DNA of 64,000 nucleotides, from NCBI RefSeq assembly GCF_000719955.1, contig NZ_JOII01000010.1:1-64000 (forward strand), written 5' to 3'. The notes beneath the pieces are model-generated. The model ran no database searches. It had not been told where the DNA came from and saw nothing but the letters and a program-made list of their open reading frames with translations. The translations under genes and the position numbers were made by a program. Shown piece by piece: positions 8,303 through 16,563 of the stretch. How positions within the stretch are numbered: position 1 is the first letter of the stretch; the number at the start of each line of letters is the position of its first letter. The DNA is from Streptomyces albidoflavus. GTDB taxonomy: Bacteria; Actinomycetota; Actinomycetes; Streptomycetales; Streptomycetaceae.

Positions 8303-9694
8303 ATGACGACTCCCTCCACCCCCGCTCGCCGCGGCGGCCCGGTCGCGCCACCCGGCTGGAGCCGGTGGCTGGTCCCGCCGGCCGCACTCTCGATCCACCT
8401 CTCCATCGGCCAGGCGTACGCCTGGAGCGTCTTCAAGCCCGCCCTGGAGTCAGGGCTCGACCTGACCGGCACCCAGAGTGCCCTGCCCTTCCAGCTCGCC
8501 ATCGTGATGCTCGGCCTCTCCGCGGCCTTCGGCGGCACCCTCGTCGAACGCAACGGGCCCCGCTGGGCCATGACCGTCTCCCTGCTCTGCTTCTCCTCCG
8601 GCTTCCTGATCTCCGCGCTCGGCGCCGCCACCAGCCAGTACTGGCTGATTGTTCTCGGCTACGGCTTCGTGGGCGGTATCGGCCTGGGCATCGGCTACAT
8701 CTCGCCCGTCTCGACCCTGATGAAGTGGTTCCCCGACCGTCCGGGCATGGCCACCGGCATCGCCATCATGGGCTTCGGCGGCGGCGCCCTCATCGCCTCG
8801 CCCTGGTCGGCCGCGATGCTCGACTCCTTCGGCAGCGACAGCCGGGGCATCGCCCTCGCCTTCCTCGTCCACGGCCTGGCCTACGCCGTCTTCATGAGCC
8901 TGGGCGTGCTGCTGATCCGTACCCCGGCCGCCCGGGTGAAGGACGAGGATAGCGGCGAGAGCGCCCGGGTGCCGATCACCGGTCACGGCGTCTCCGCCCG
9001 CTCCGCCCTGCGCACCCCGCAGTTCTGGTGCCTGTGGGTGGTCCCGTGCATGAACGTCACCGCGGGCATCGGCATCCTGGAGAAGGCCGCGCCGATGATC
9101 TCCGACTTCTTCGCGGAGACCGACACCCCGGTCTCGGTCGCGGCCGCCGCCGGCTTCGTCGCCCTGCTCTCCGCCGCCAACATGGCCGGGCGGATCGGCT
9201 GGTCGAGCACCTCCGACCTGATCGGCCGCAAGAACATCTACCGCGTCTACCTGGGCGTCGGCGCCGTGATGTACCTGCTCATCTCGCAGTTCGGGGACGC
9301 CTCCAAGCCACTGTTCATCCTCTGCGCGCTGGTGCTGCTCTCCTTCTACGGCGGCGGCTTCGCCACCATCCCCGCCTACCTGAAGGACCTCTTCGGCACC
9401 TACCAGGTCGGGGCCATCCACGGCCGCCTGCTGACCGCCTGGTCCACCGCCGGCGTCCTCGGCCCGCTCATCGTCAACCAGATCGCCGACCGCCAGGCCG
9501 CCGCCGGACACAGCGGTCCCGAGCTGTACGGGCTCTCGCTGACCGTCATGACCGGGCTGCTCGTCGTCGGCTTCATCGCCAACGAGCTGGTCCGCCCGGT
9601 CCACCCCCGCCACCACGTCACCCCGCCCGACGCGGCCCCGGCCGCCCCGGTGCCCGCCCAGAAGGAGGCCGCCGCCCATGACGACGCCCGCTGA
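8303..9694 (+). CDS. Oxalate/formate antiporter-type MFS transporter (OFA family)
   Basis: A 463-residue, 12-helix MFS protein of the OxlT/OFA subgroup. Supporting sequence is SIGQAYAWSVFKPAL in helix 1, GYISPVSTLMKWFPDRPGMATGIAIMG around helices 4-5 (written here only as family context), and a central hydrophilic loop near residues 210-235. It would exchange dicarboxylates or monocarboxylates across the membrane. It is divergent from fdhD and overlaps the small-subunit gene by 17 nt, so the two are probably made together. Substrate assignment to oxalate or formate is inference. Confidence 0.85.
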   Translation: MTTPSTPARRGGPVAPPGWSRWLVPPAALSIHLSIGQAYAWSVFKPALESGLDLTGTQSALPFQLAIVMLGLSAAFGGTLVERNGPRWAMTVSLLCFSSGFLISALGAATSQYWLIVLGYGFVGGIGLGIGYISPVSTLMKWFPDRPGMATGIAIMGFGGGALIASPWSAAMLDSFGSDSRGIALAFLVHGLAYAVFMSLGVLLIRTPAARVKDEDSGESARVPITGHGVSARSALRTPQFWCLWVVPCMNVTAGIGILEKAAPMISDFFAETDTPVSVAAAAGFVALLSAANMAGRIGWSSTSDLIGRKNIYRVYLGVGAVMYLLISQFGDASKPLFILCALVLLSFYGGGFATIPAYLKDLFGTYQVGAIHGRLLTAWSTAGVLGPLIVNQIADRQAAAGHSGPELYGLSLTVMTGLLVVGFIANELVRPVHPRHHVTPPDAAPAAPVPAQKEAAAHDDAR

Positions 9695-9815
9695 CACCAC
9701 GGCGCCGCCCCCGCGCCGCGCCCTGACCGCCTTCGCCTGGTTCTGGGTGGGAGCACCGCTCTGCTGGGGCCTGTACGAGCTGGGCGTCAAGGCCGCACAG
9801 CTGTTCACCGGCTGA
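9678..9815 (+). CDS. MFS transporter small subunit (45 residues)
   Basis: A short gene starting inside the last codons of the antiporter gene in another frame, with a GAAGGAGGCC ribosome site ahead of its ATG. The product is a single-span membrane protein with a basic N-terminal part (PPPRRAL) followed by FAWFWVGAPLCWGLYE. Small subunits of this type are known next to OFA-type MFS genes in actinobacteria, and their role is unclear. The overlap and shared transcription suggest that it assembles with the antiporter. Confidence 0.75.
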   Translation: MTTPADTTAPPPRRALTAFAWFWVGAPLCWGLYELGVKAAQLFTG

Positions 9816-9966
9816 CCCCCGCGCGGGAACGCGGGCCCTGCGGGGTGGGTGATGTCTCCAAGGGTCGAGCCCGAATCCTGTGGCATCACCTGCCCCGCTA
9901 CCCGTGAGTCGCTGACCAGACTGGAGGGTCCCGTTCGCCATCCGGACACAAGGGGGACCCCGTTCC

Positions 9967-10917
9967 ATGATCGGCACCCGCATCGCCGCCGTCGGCCACT
10001 ACCAGCCCGCCCGCGTGCTCACCAACGAGGAGCTGGAGGAGATGGTCGACACCAGCGACGCGTGGATCCGCAGCCGGGTCGGCATCCGCACCCGGCGGAT
10101 CGCGGGCCCCGACGAGCCGGTGGACGAACTGGCGGCGCACGCCGCCGCCAAGGCGCTGGCCTCCGCGGGGATCGAGCCGGCCGCCGTCGACCTGGTCGTG
10201 GTCGCCACCTCCACCGCCATCGACCGCTCCCCGAACACCGCCGCCCGCCTCGCCGCGCGGCTCGGCATGGTCTCCCCGGCCACCCTCGACCTCAACGTGG
10301 TCTGCGCCGGGTTCACCCACGCCCTGGCCACCGCCGACCACGCGGTGCGCGCCGGTGCCGCCGAGCGCGCCGTGGTCGTCGGCGCCGACAAGATGTCGCA
10401 GGTCGCCGACTGGACCGACCGGGGCACCTGCGTCCTGGTCGGTGACGGGGCGGGCGCCGCCGTCGTCACCGCCGACCACGCCGGGAGCGGCGGCGCGGGC
10501 ATCGGCCCCGTCCTGTGGGGCTCGGTCCCCGGCCTCGGCCACGCCGTCCGCATCGAGGGCACCCCGCCCCGCTTCGCCCAGGAGGGCCAGAGCGTCTACC
10601 GCTGGGCGACCACCACGCTGCCGCCGATCGCCCGCAAGGTCTGCGAGCGCGCCGGGACCACCCCCGAGGAGCTGGCCGCCGTCGTCCTCCACCAGGCCAA
10701 CCTGCGCATCATCGAACCGGTCGCCGCCAAGCTCGGCGCGGTCAACGCCGTGGTCGCCAAGGACGTCGTGGAGTCCGGCAACACCTCCGCCGCCTCCATC
10801 CCGCTCGCCCTCTCCAAGCTCGTCGAGCGCGGCGAGATCAGCACCGGCGACCCCGTCCTCCTCTTCGGCTTCGGCGGCAACCTCTCCTACGCGGGCCAGG
10901 TCGTCCGCTGCCCCTGA
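9967..10917 (+). CDS. Beta-ketoacyl-ACP synthase III (KASIII) paralogue
   Basis: A 316-residue FabH-type thiolase-fold enzyme that would condense an acyl-CoA starter with malonyl-ACP. The triad is intact: C116 in NVVCAGF, H242 in VVLHQANL and N272 in ESGNTS. Length matches FabH. There is no ACP, FabD or FabF next to it, so it is a stand-alone paralogue rather than part of the core fatty acid cluster; it could prime a special starter or act on CoA esters. The ATG follows AGGGGGACC. Confidence 0.9.
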   Translation: MIGTRIAAVGHYQPARVLTNEELEEMVDTSDAWIRSRVGIRTRRIAGPDEPVDELAAHAAAKALASAGIEPAAVDLVVVATSTAIDRSPNTAARLAARLGMVSPATLDLNVVCAGFTHALATADHAVRAGAAERAVVVGADKMSQVADWTDRGTCVLVGDGAGAAVVTADHAGSGGAGIGPVLWGSVPGLGHAVRIEGTPPRFAQEGQSVYRWATTTLPPIARKVCERAGTTPEELAAVVLHQANLRIIEPVAAKLGAVNAVVAKDVVESGNTSAASIPLALSKLVERGEISTGDPVLLFGFGGNLSYAGQVVRCP

Positions 10918-10994
10918 CCTCCGCCGCCACCTGGGCGGACGGTCCGGGAGCCGGGGGTGCGGGAGAGGGCGCCACGGGAGACCCGCCCTCCCGG

Positions 10995-11071
10995 CTTTGT
11001 CCTGTGAATGGAAAAAGTCGGGGGTAATTCCCGCTCAACTTCTTCCCACACCCGGCAGGCACTGCTACGTT
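10995..11071 (+). promoter_or_regulatory. Promoter and upstream element of the ROK regulator gene
   Basis: TTCCCA (11044-11048 region) and TACGTT (11066-11071), about 17 nt apart, make a plausible promoter. Upstream, CTTTGTCCT at 10995-11003 and GGAAAAAGT at 11010-11018 recur, at the same distance from the -10 box, before the secreted dehydrogenase gene (18881-18957). A GGGAAGAAGTT block lies inverted at 11037-11047. These are candidate operator sequences for the ROK protein. Confidence 0.5.
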
Positions 11072-11182
11072 CCCCTCGAAAGCGCGAGCGGCGAGTCCGG
11101 CCGGCCCCGGCAAGGGAGGCCCGTGGCACCGCCGTTCGCAGAGGTTTCCCCGCACCGTCAGGCCAGGGGGAGGGAGGGGCGC

Positions 11183-12373
11183 GTGAGACGCATGACCGCA
11201 AGACCCGCCAACGCACACCAGGCGCGCCTGCTGCGGCTGCTCCGCGACGGCGGTGCCCACTCCCGCGCCCAGCTCGGCGAGGAGGTCGACCTCTCCCGCT
11301 CCAAACTCGCCGTCGAGGTCGACCGGTTGCTGGAGACCGGCCTCGTCGTCGCCGACGGCCTCGCCGCCTCGCGCGGCGGACGCCGTTCGCACAACATCCG
11401 CCTCGCGCCCCACCTGCGCTTCCTCGGCGTCGACATCGGCGCCACCTCGGTCGACGTGGCCGTCACCAACGCCGAGCTGGAGGTGCTGGGCCACATCACC
11501 CAGCCGATGGACGTCCGCGAAGGGCCGGTCGCCGTCTTCGAGCAGGTTCTCGACATGGCCGAGAAGCTCAAGGCGTCCGGCCTCGCCGAAGGGTTCGACG
11601 GCGCCGGCATCGGCGTGCCCGGCCCGGTCCGCTTCCCCGAGGGCATCCCCGTCGCCCCGCCGATCATGCCCGGCTGGGACGGCTTCCCGGTCCGCGAGGC
11701 GCTCAGCCAGGAACTGGGCTGCCCCGTCATGGTCGACAACGACGTGAACCTCATGGCGATGGGCGAACAGCACGCCGGGGTCGCCCGCACCGCCCGTGAC
11801 TTCCTCTGCGTCAAGATCGGCACCGGCATCGGCTGCGGCATCGTGGTCGGCTCCACCGTCTACCGCGGCACCACCGGCAGCGCCGGCGACATCGGCCACA
11901 TCCAGGTCGAGCCGGACGGACTGCCCTGCGCCTGCGGCAACCAGGGGTGCCTGGAGGCCCACTTCAGCGGCTCCGCCCTGGCCCGCGACGCCGAACAGGT
12001 GGCGCGCGAGGGCCGCTCCGCGGAACTGGCCGCCCGGCTGGAGGCCGGCGGCCGGCTCAGCGCCGCCGACGTGGCCGCCGCCGCCTCCGGCGGGGACACC
12101 GCCGCCCTCGAACTGATCCGGCGCGGAGGCCGCCACACCGGCCAGGTCATCGCCGGCCTCGTCTCCTTCTTCAACCCCGGGCTCGTGGTGATCGGCGGCG
12201 GGGTGACCGGCCTCGGCCACACCCTGCTCGCCGCCATCCGCACCCAGGTCTACCGCCAGTCGCTGCCGCTCGCGACCGGCAACCTGCCCATCGTCCTGGG
12301 CGAGTTGGGGCCCGCCGCCGGAGTCATCGGCGGCGCCCGGCTCATCAGCGACCACCTGTTCTCGCCGGCCTGA
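11183..12373 (+). CDS. ROK-family transcriptional regulator
   Basis: A repressor-type ROK protein of 396 residues. A winged HTH covers about residues 12-60 (HSRAQLGEEVDLSRSKL). The sugar-kinase-like domain follows, with phosphate-1 motif GVDIGATSVDVAV, NDVNLMAMGE and the ROK zinc site C249, C251, C256 in CACGNQGC. It probably senses a sugar and controls the downstream ABC importer genes. The GTG at 11183 has GGAGG 5 nt upstream; an ATG three codons later is possible but spaced 14 nt from it. It is co-oriented with the importer but separated by a 405-nt C-rich gap. Confidence 0.88.
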   Translation: MRRMTARPANAHQARLLRLLRDGGAHSRAQLGEEVDLSRSKLAVEVDRLLETGLVVADGLAASRGGRRSHNIRLAPHLRFLGVDIGATSVDVAVTNAELEVLGHITQPMDVREGPVAVFEQVLDMAEKLKASGLAEGFDGAGIGVPGPVRFPEGIPVAPPIMPGWDGFPVREALSQELGCPVMVDNDVNLMAMGEQHAGVARTARDFLCVKIGTGIGCGIVVGSTVYRGTTGSAGDIGHIQVEPDGLPCACGNQGCLEAHFSGSALARDAEQVAREGRSAELAARLEAGGRLSAADVAAAASGGDTAALELIRRGGRHTGQVIAGLVSFFNPGLVVIGGGVTGLGHTLLAAIRTQVYRQSLPLATGNLPIVLGELGPAAGVIGGARLISDHLFSPA

Positions 12374-12778
12374 CAGGCCCGGCGCGCACCACCCCGCCCG
12401 GCCCCGCCGGACGGACGCACCACCGGCACCACCCGCACCACCCGCAAGGCCGCACCACCGCAAGGCGCACCACCCGCCCCGGCCGAGCCGCGCCGGGACC
12501 GGGCCGCACCCCGAGCCGTACGTACCCAGGCACCACCGCACCACCGAGCCGCACCACCCGCGCCCGCTCCGGGCGCCCGCACGGGACCGCCGTGCCCGCG
12601 CCCGCCCGTACGAAGCAGCATCCGCAGCAGCCCTGCCCCTGACCCGTTCCGCACCACCGGCACCGTCAGCACCCGTACCCGCAGCAGCTCCGCACCGCCC
12701 ACGCACCGCACCACCGCGCCGTCGGCGCGCGGTCCGCCCTGCCCGCTCACCGGCCGTCATCCGCCGAGGGGAACCGCC
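12374..12778 (+). repeat. CACC-rich, G-poor gap between ROK regulator and ABC importer
   Basis: 405 bases with no supported gene. The plus strand is strongly C-biased and carries about ten irregular copies of GCACCACC, with TACG and CAGCAG islands between. Copies are not evenly spaced, so this is not a CRISPR array. C-rich, G-poor RNA without structure is the kind of sequence Rho can load on, so an attenuation role is possible but unproven. A ribosome site (GAGGGGAAC) for the importer lies at its end. Confidence 0.5.
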
Positions 12779-14302
12779 ATGGCACCAGAACCACCCCTGC
12801 TCACCATGTCCGGCATCGCCAAGTCCTTCCCGGGCGTCCGCGCCCTCGACGGGGTGGACCTGGAGGTCGCCGCCGGTGAGGTCCACTGCCTCCTCGGCCA
12901 GAACGGCGCCGGGAAGTCCACACTCATCAAGGTGCTCGCCGGAGCCCACCAGCCCGACGAGGGCACCATCACCTGGCAGGGCGAGCCGGTCACCCTCAAG
13001 TCGCCCATCGCCGCGATGCGCCTGGGCATCGCCACCATCTACCAGGAACTCGACCTGGTGGAGGGGCTCAGCGTCGCCGAGAACGTCTACCTCGGCCACG
13101 AGCCGACCAGCGCCGGCTTCGTCGTCAAGGGCGGCGAGGCCCGCCGGCGCGCGGCCGCCCTGCTGCGCCGCCTGGGCCACCCCGAGATCGACGCCGGCAC
13201 GCTCGTCGGCGACCTCTCCGCCGCCCACCAGCAGATCGTCTCGATGGCCCGCGCCCTCTCCCACGACGTGCGCCTCATCGTCATGGACGAGCCCTCCGCC
13301 GCCCTCGACCCCGACGAGGTCGCCAACCTCTTCCGGATCGTCTCCTCGCTCACCGCCGAGGGCGTCGCCATCGTCTACATCTCCCACCGGCTGGAGGAGA
13401 TCCGCCAGATCGGCGACCGGGTCACCGTCCTCAAGGACGGCCGGGCCGTCGCCCAGTCGCTCTCGGCGGACGACACCCCCACCCGTGACATCGTTGCCCT
13501 CATGACGGGCCGCACCGTCGAGTACGTCTTCCCGCCCCGGCCCGAACAGCCCGCCCCGGCGGGGACGGCGCCGGTGCTCACGGTCGAGAACCTCTCCAGG
13601 GAGGGCGAGTTCGAGCCCCTCGACCTCCAGGTGCGGCCCGGCGAGATCGTCGGCCTCGCCGGACTGGTCGGCTCCGGCCGCTCCGAGATCCTGGAGACCG
13701 TCTACGGCGCCCGCAAGCCCGCCACCGGCCGCGTCGCCGTCGACGGGAACTGGCTGCGCACCGGCAGCGTCCGCGCCGCCGTCCGGGCCGGGGTGGGCCT
13801 CGCCCCCGAGGAGCGCAAGGCGCAGGGCCTGCTGATGCTGGAGTCGGTCACCCGCAACGTCTCCGTCTCCACCCTCTCCCGCTTCTCCCGGGCCGGCTGG
13901 GTCGACCGGAGCCGCGAACGCGCCGACGCCCGCGCCGCCACCCGCGAACTGTCGCTGCGCCCCGACAACCCCGAGACCCCGATCCGCACCCTCTCCGGCG
14001 GCAACCAGCAGAAGGCGGTCCTCGCCCGCTGGCTGCTGCGCGGCTGCCGGGTGCTGCTGCTGGACGAACCGACCCGAGGCGTCGACGTGGGCGCCCGCGC
14101 CGAGCTGTACGCGGTGATCCGCCGGCTCGCCGACGACGGCCTCGCCGTCCTCCTCGTCTCCAGCGAGGTCCCCGAAGTGCTGGGCCTCGCCGACCGTGTC
14201 CTGGTGCTCCGCGAGGGGCGGGTCGTCCACGAGGCGCCCGCGACGGAACTCGACGAACACCGCGTACTGGATCTAGTGATGGAAGGGACCCCGACGACAT
14301 GA
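12779..14302 (+). CDS. Monosaccharide ABC transporter, ATP-binding subunit
   Basis: A CUT2-type (RbsA/XylG/MglA-like) protein of 507 residues with two ATPase halves. The first half has Walker A GQNGAGKST and Walker B VMDEPSAAL. The second has a degenerate P-loop (GLVGSGRSE), the signature LSGGNQQKA and Walker B LLLDEPTRGVD. It would drive sugar import with the next two genes. The start is ATG after GAGGGGAAC, and the end overlaps the permease start by 4 nt (ATGA). The substrate is unknown; neighbouring dehydrogenase and isomerase genes suggest a hexose, inositol-like or 3-keto sugar. Confidence 0.92.
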   Translation: MAPEPPLLTMSGIAKSFPGVRALDGVDLEVAAGEVHCLLGQNGAGKSTLIKVLAGAHQPDEGTITWQGEPVTLKSPIAAMRLGIATIYQELDLVEGLSVAENVYLGHEPTSAGFVVKGGEARRRAAALLRRLGHPEIDAGTLVGDLSAAHQQIVSMARALSHDVRLIVMDEPSAALDPDEVANLFRIVSSLTAEGVAIVYISHRLEEIRQIGDRVTVLKDGRAVAQSLSADDTPTRDIVALMTGRTVEYVFPPRPEQPAPAGTAPVLTVENLSREGEFEPLDLQVRPGEIVGLAGLVGSGRSEILETVYGARKPATGRVAVDGNWLRTGSVRAAVRAGVGLAPEERKAQGLLMLESVTRNVSVSTLSRFSRAGWVDRSRERADARAATRELSLRPDNPETPIRTLSGGNQQKAVLARWLLRGCRVLLLDEPTRGVDVGARAELYAVIRRLADDGLAVLLVSSEVPEVLGLADRVLVLREGRVVHEAPATELDEHRVLDLVMEGTPTT

Positions 14303-15345
14303 CGCAGCCTGCCCCCTCGGATCAGCTGGGCGGGCCCGGTGCCGGCCCGCCGCTCGAACTCGGCAAGGACGACCCCGGCCCCGCCGCCCCGGGCGGAACG
14401 CGGTTCTTCCGCCCGGACCTGCGCACTCTCGCGCTGCTCGGGGTGCTCGCCGCCCTGATCCTGGTCGGCGGCCTCACCCGCCCCGACGAGTTCCTCGCCA
14501 CCACCAACCTCCAGCTGGTGCTGGTCCAGTCCTCGGTGATCGGCGTGGTCACCGTCGGCATGACCTTCGTGATCATGTCCGGCGGCATCGACCTCTCGGT
14601 GGGCGCCGTCGTCGCCCTCTCCTCGGTCTGGGCCACCACCGTCGCCACCCAGGACTTCGGTTTCACCGGCATCCTCTTCACCGCCGTCCTGGTCGGCCTC
14701 GGCTGCGGCCTGGTCAACGGCGTGCTCATCGCGTACGGCCAGATGGTGCCGTTCATCGCGACGCTCGCCATGATGGTCTCGGCGCGCGGTCTCGCCCTGC
14801 TGATCACCGACGGCAACACCCAGATCGTCACCGTCGAGTCGGTGCTCGACCTCGGTTCCCGCAGCTCCTACGTCCTGGGCATCCCGCCGCTGGTGATGGT
14901 CTTCGCCCTGGTCACCGTCGTCGGCTGGCTGGTGCTCAACCGCACCACCTTCGGCCGCCGCACCGTCGCCGTCGGCGGCAACGCGGAGGCCGCCCGGCTC
15001 GCCGGGATCGACGTCCGCCGCCAGCGCCTCTACCTCTACCTGCTCTCCGGCCTGTGCTGCGGCATCGCCGCCTTCCTGCTGGTGGTCCTCTCCGGCTCCG
15101 GCCAGAACACCAACGGCAACCTCTACGAACTCGACGCCATCGCCGCCGCGATCATCGGCGGGACCCTGCTCACCGGCGGCCGCGGCACCATCGTCGGCTC
15201 CGTCCTCGGCGTCCTGATCTTCACCACGATCACCAACATCTTCGCGCTCAACAACCTCCAGAGCGACGTCCAGCAGATCGCCAAGGGCGCCATCATCGTC
15301 GTCGCCGTCCTGGTCCAGCGCCGCTCCGCCCAGCACACCACCTAG
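14299..15345 (+). CDS. Monosaccharide ABC transporter, permease subunit
   Basis: A 348-residue RbsC-like permease with about 8-10 transmembrane helices after a hydrophilic N-terminal stretch of about 45 residues. The family segments MSGGIDLSVGAVVAL, LVNGVLIAYGQMVPFIATL and NTNGNLYELDAIAAAIIGG are all present. It forms the membrane channel with the upstream ATPase, whose stop codon overlaps its ATG. A run of ten C residues follows its stop before the binding-protein gene. Confidence 0.92.
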   Translation: MTQPAPSDQLGGPGAGPPLELGKDDPGPAAPGGTRFFRPDLRTLALLGVLAALILVGGLTRPDEFLATTNLQLVLVQSSVIGVVTVGMTFVIMSGGIDLSVGAVVALSSVWATTVATQDFGFTGILFTAVLVGLGCGLVNGVLIAYGQMVPFIATLAMMVSARGLALLITDGNTQIVTVESVLDLGSRSSYVLGIPPLVMVFALVTVVGWLVLNRTTFGRRTVAVGGNAEAARLAGIDVRRQRLYLYLLSGLCCGIAAFLLVVLSGSGQNTNGNLYELDAIAAAIIGGTLLTGGRGTIVGSVLGVLIFTTITNIFALNNLQSDVQQIAKGAIIVVAVLVQRRSAQHTT

Positions 15346-15411
15346 CGCACCGCTCTTCCCCCCCCCCAGCCGAGCACCGCCCACGAGCCGCATCCCGAAA
15401 GGGCCACCACC

Positions 15412-16455
15412 ATGCCAGAGATCCCCAGCCGCAGAGGACTGCTCCTCGGTACCGCCGCCCTCGGCGCCGGCGCCTTCCTCACCGCCTGCACCAGCAACGA
15501 GACGAAGGAGGCCGCGGGTTCCACCGACAACCAGGCGGCCGCCGCCGACGACAAGCCCGGCAAGAAGGTCACCATCGGCTTCGCCGGCCCCCAGGCCGAC
15601 CACGGCTGGCTCAACGCCATCAACGTCAACGCCCGCGAGCGCGCCAAGAAGTACTCCGACGTCACCCTCGACATCACCGAGGGCTCCAACGACACCGCCG
15701 CCCAGATCGGCCAGATCGACACGCTGATCAACAAGAAGGTCGACGTCCTGGTCATCCTGCCCGCCGACGGCAAGGCGATGACCCAGGCCGGGCTGAAGGC
15801 GATGCGGGCCGGGATACCCGTCGTCAACCTCGACCGCGTCTTCGCCAGCCCGCAGGCGTACCGCTGCTGGGTCGGCGGCGACAACTACGGCATGGGGCTC
15901 AACGCCGGCCACTACATCGGCGAACTCCTCAAGGACAAGAAGAACGCCAAGGTCGTCGAGTTGTCCGGCCCCGACAACCTGGAGCTGACCAAGCAGCGCA
16001 CCCAGGGCTTCGACGACGCCCTGAAGAACTACCCGAACATCAAGAAGGTCGCCCGCCAGCAGGCCGAGTTCACCGTGGAGACCGGGCAGGCCAAGATGGC
16101 CCAGATCCTCCAGGCGCAGAAGAGCTTCGACGCCATGTGGAACCACGACGACGACCAGGGCGTCGGCGCGCTGCGCGCCATCGACCAGGCCGGCCGCGAC
16201 GACTTCGTGATGGTCGGCGGCGCCGGCGCGCTCTCCGCGATGGAGGCCATCCAGTCCGACAACAGCGTCCTGAAGGCGACCGTGCTCTACCCGCCGACCA
16301 TGGCGGCCTCCGCCATCGACCTGGCCCGCGCGCTGGGCCAGGGCAAGGGCGTCAGCGGCCTCGCCGAGCACGAGATCCCCACCTCGCTGACGCTCTACTC
16401 GGCCGTCGTCACCAAGGACAACGTCAAGGAATACCTGCCGACCGGCTTCAAGTAG
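15412..16455 (+). CDS. Sugar ABC transporter substrate-binding lipoprotein
   Basis: A 347-residue periplasmic-binding-protein-like sugar receptor (LacI/RbsB fold). The N-terminus has SRRG, a hydrophobic core and the lipobox LTAC with C26, so it is a lipoprotein, possibly Tat-exported. The mature part begins with a linker (SNETKEAAG) and then KVTIGFAGPQADHGW. Fold-1 motifs such as DTLINKKVDVLVILPAD and WNHDDDQGVGALRAI are visible. It delivers the sugar to the preceding ATPase/permease pair. A strong hairpin follows at 16501-16528. Confidence 0.9.
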   Translation: MPEIPSRRGLLLGTAALGAGAFLTACTSNETKEAAGSTDNQAAAADDKPGKKVTIGFAGPQADHGWLNAINVNARERAKKYSDVTLDITEGSNDTAAQIGQIDTLINKKVDVLVILPADGKAMTQAGLKAMRAGIPVVNLDRVFASPQAYRCWVGGDNYGMGLNAGHYIGELLKDKKNAKVVELSGPDNLELTKQRTQGFDDALKNYPNIKKVARQQAEFTVETGQAKMAQILQAQKSFDAMWNHDDDQGVGALRAIDQAGRDDFVMVGGAGALSAMEAIQSDNSVLKATVLYPPTMAASAIDLARALGQGKGVSGLAEHEIPTSLTLYSAVVTKDNVKEYLPTGFK

Positions 16456-16500
16456 GCCGAGAGCACCGCGTACCCAGGACGGCCCCCAGCCCTTACCGAA

Positions 16501-16528
16501 GGCCCCCGCGGCGCGCGCCGCGGGGGCC
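16501..16528 (+). terminator. Hairpin downstream of the binding-protein gene
   Basis: A 12-bp perfect GC stem (16501-16512 with 16517-16528) with a GCGC loop and no T-run. It lies between the binding-protein stop and the oxidoreductase start. It may end the transporter transcript, or stabilise the 3' end while allowing read-through. Confidence 0.55.
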
Positions 16529-16563
16529 CGGGGCCGCCCCATTCCCAGGAGGAGGAAGACTGC

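Noticed and set aside
12374..12778. CACC-rich repeats as a CRISPR array or as a coding region
   Set aside because: The repeats are 8 nt, irregular and not separated by equal spacers. Translations in all frames are low-complexity and lack a start with ribosome site.
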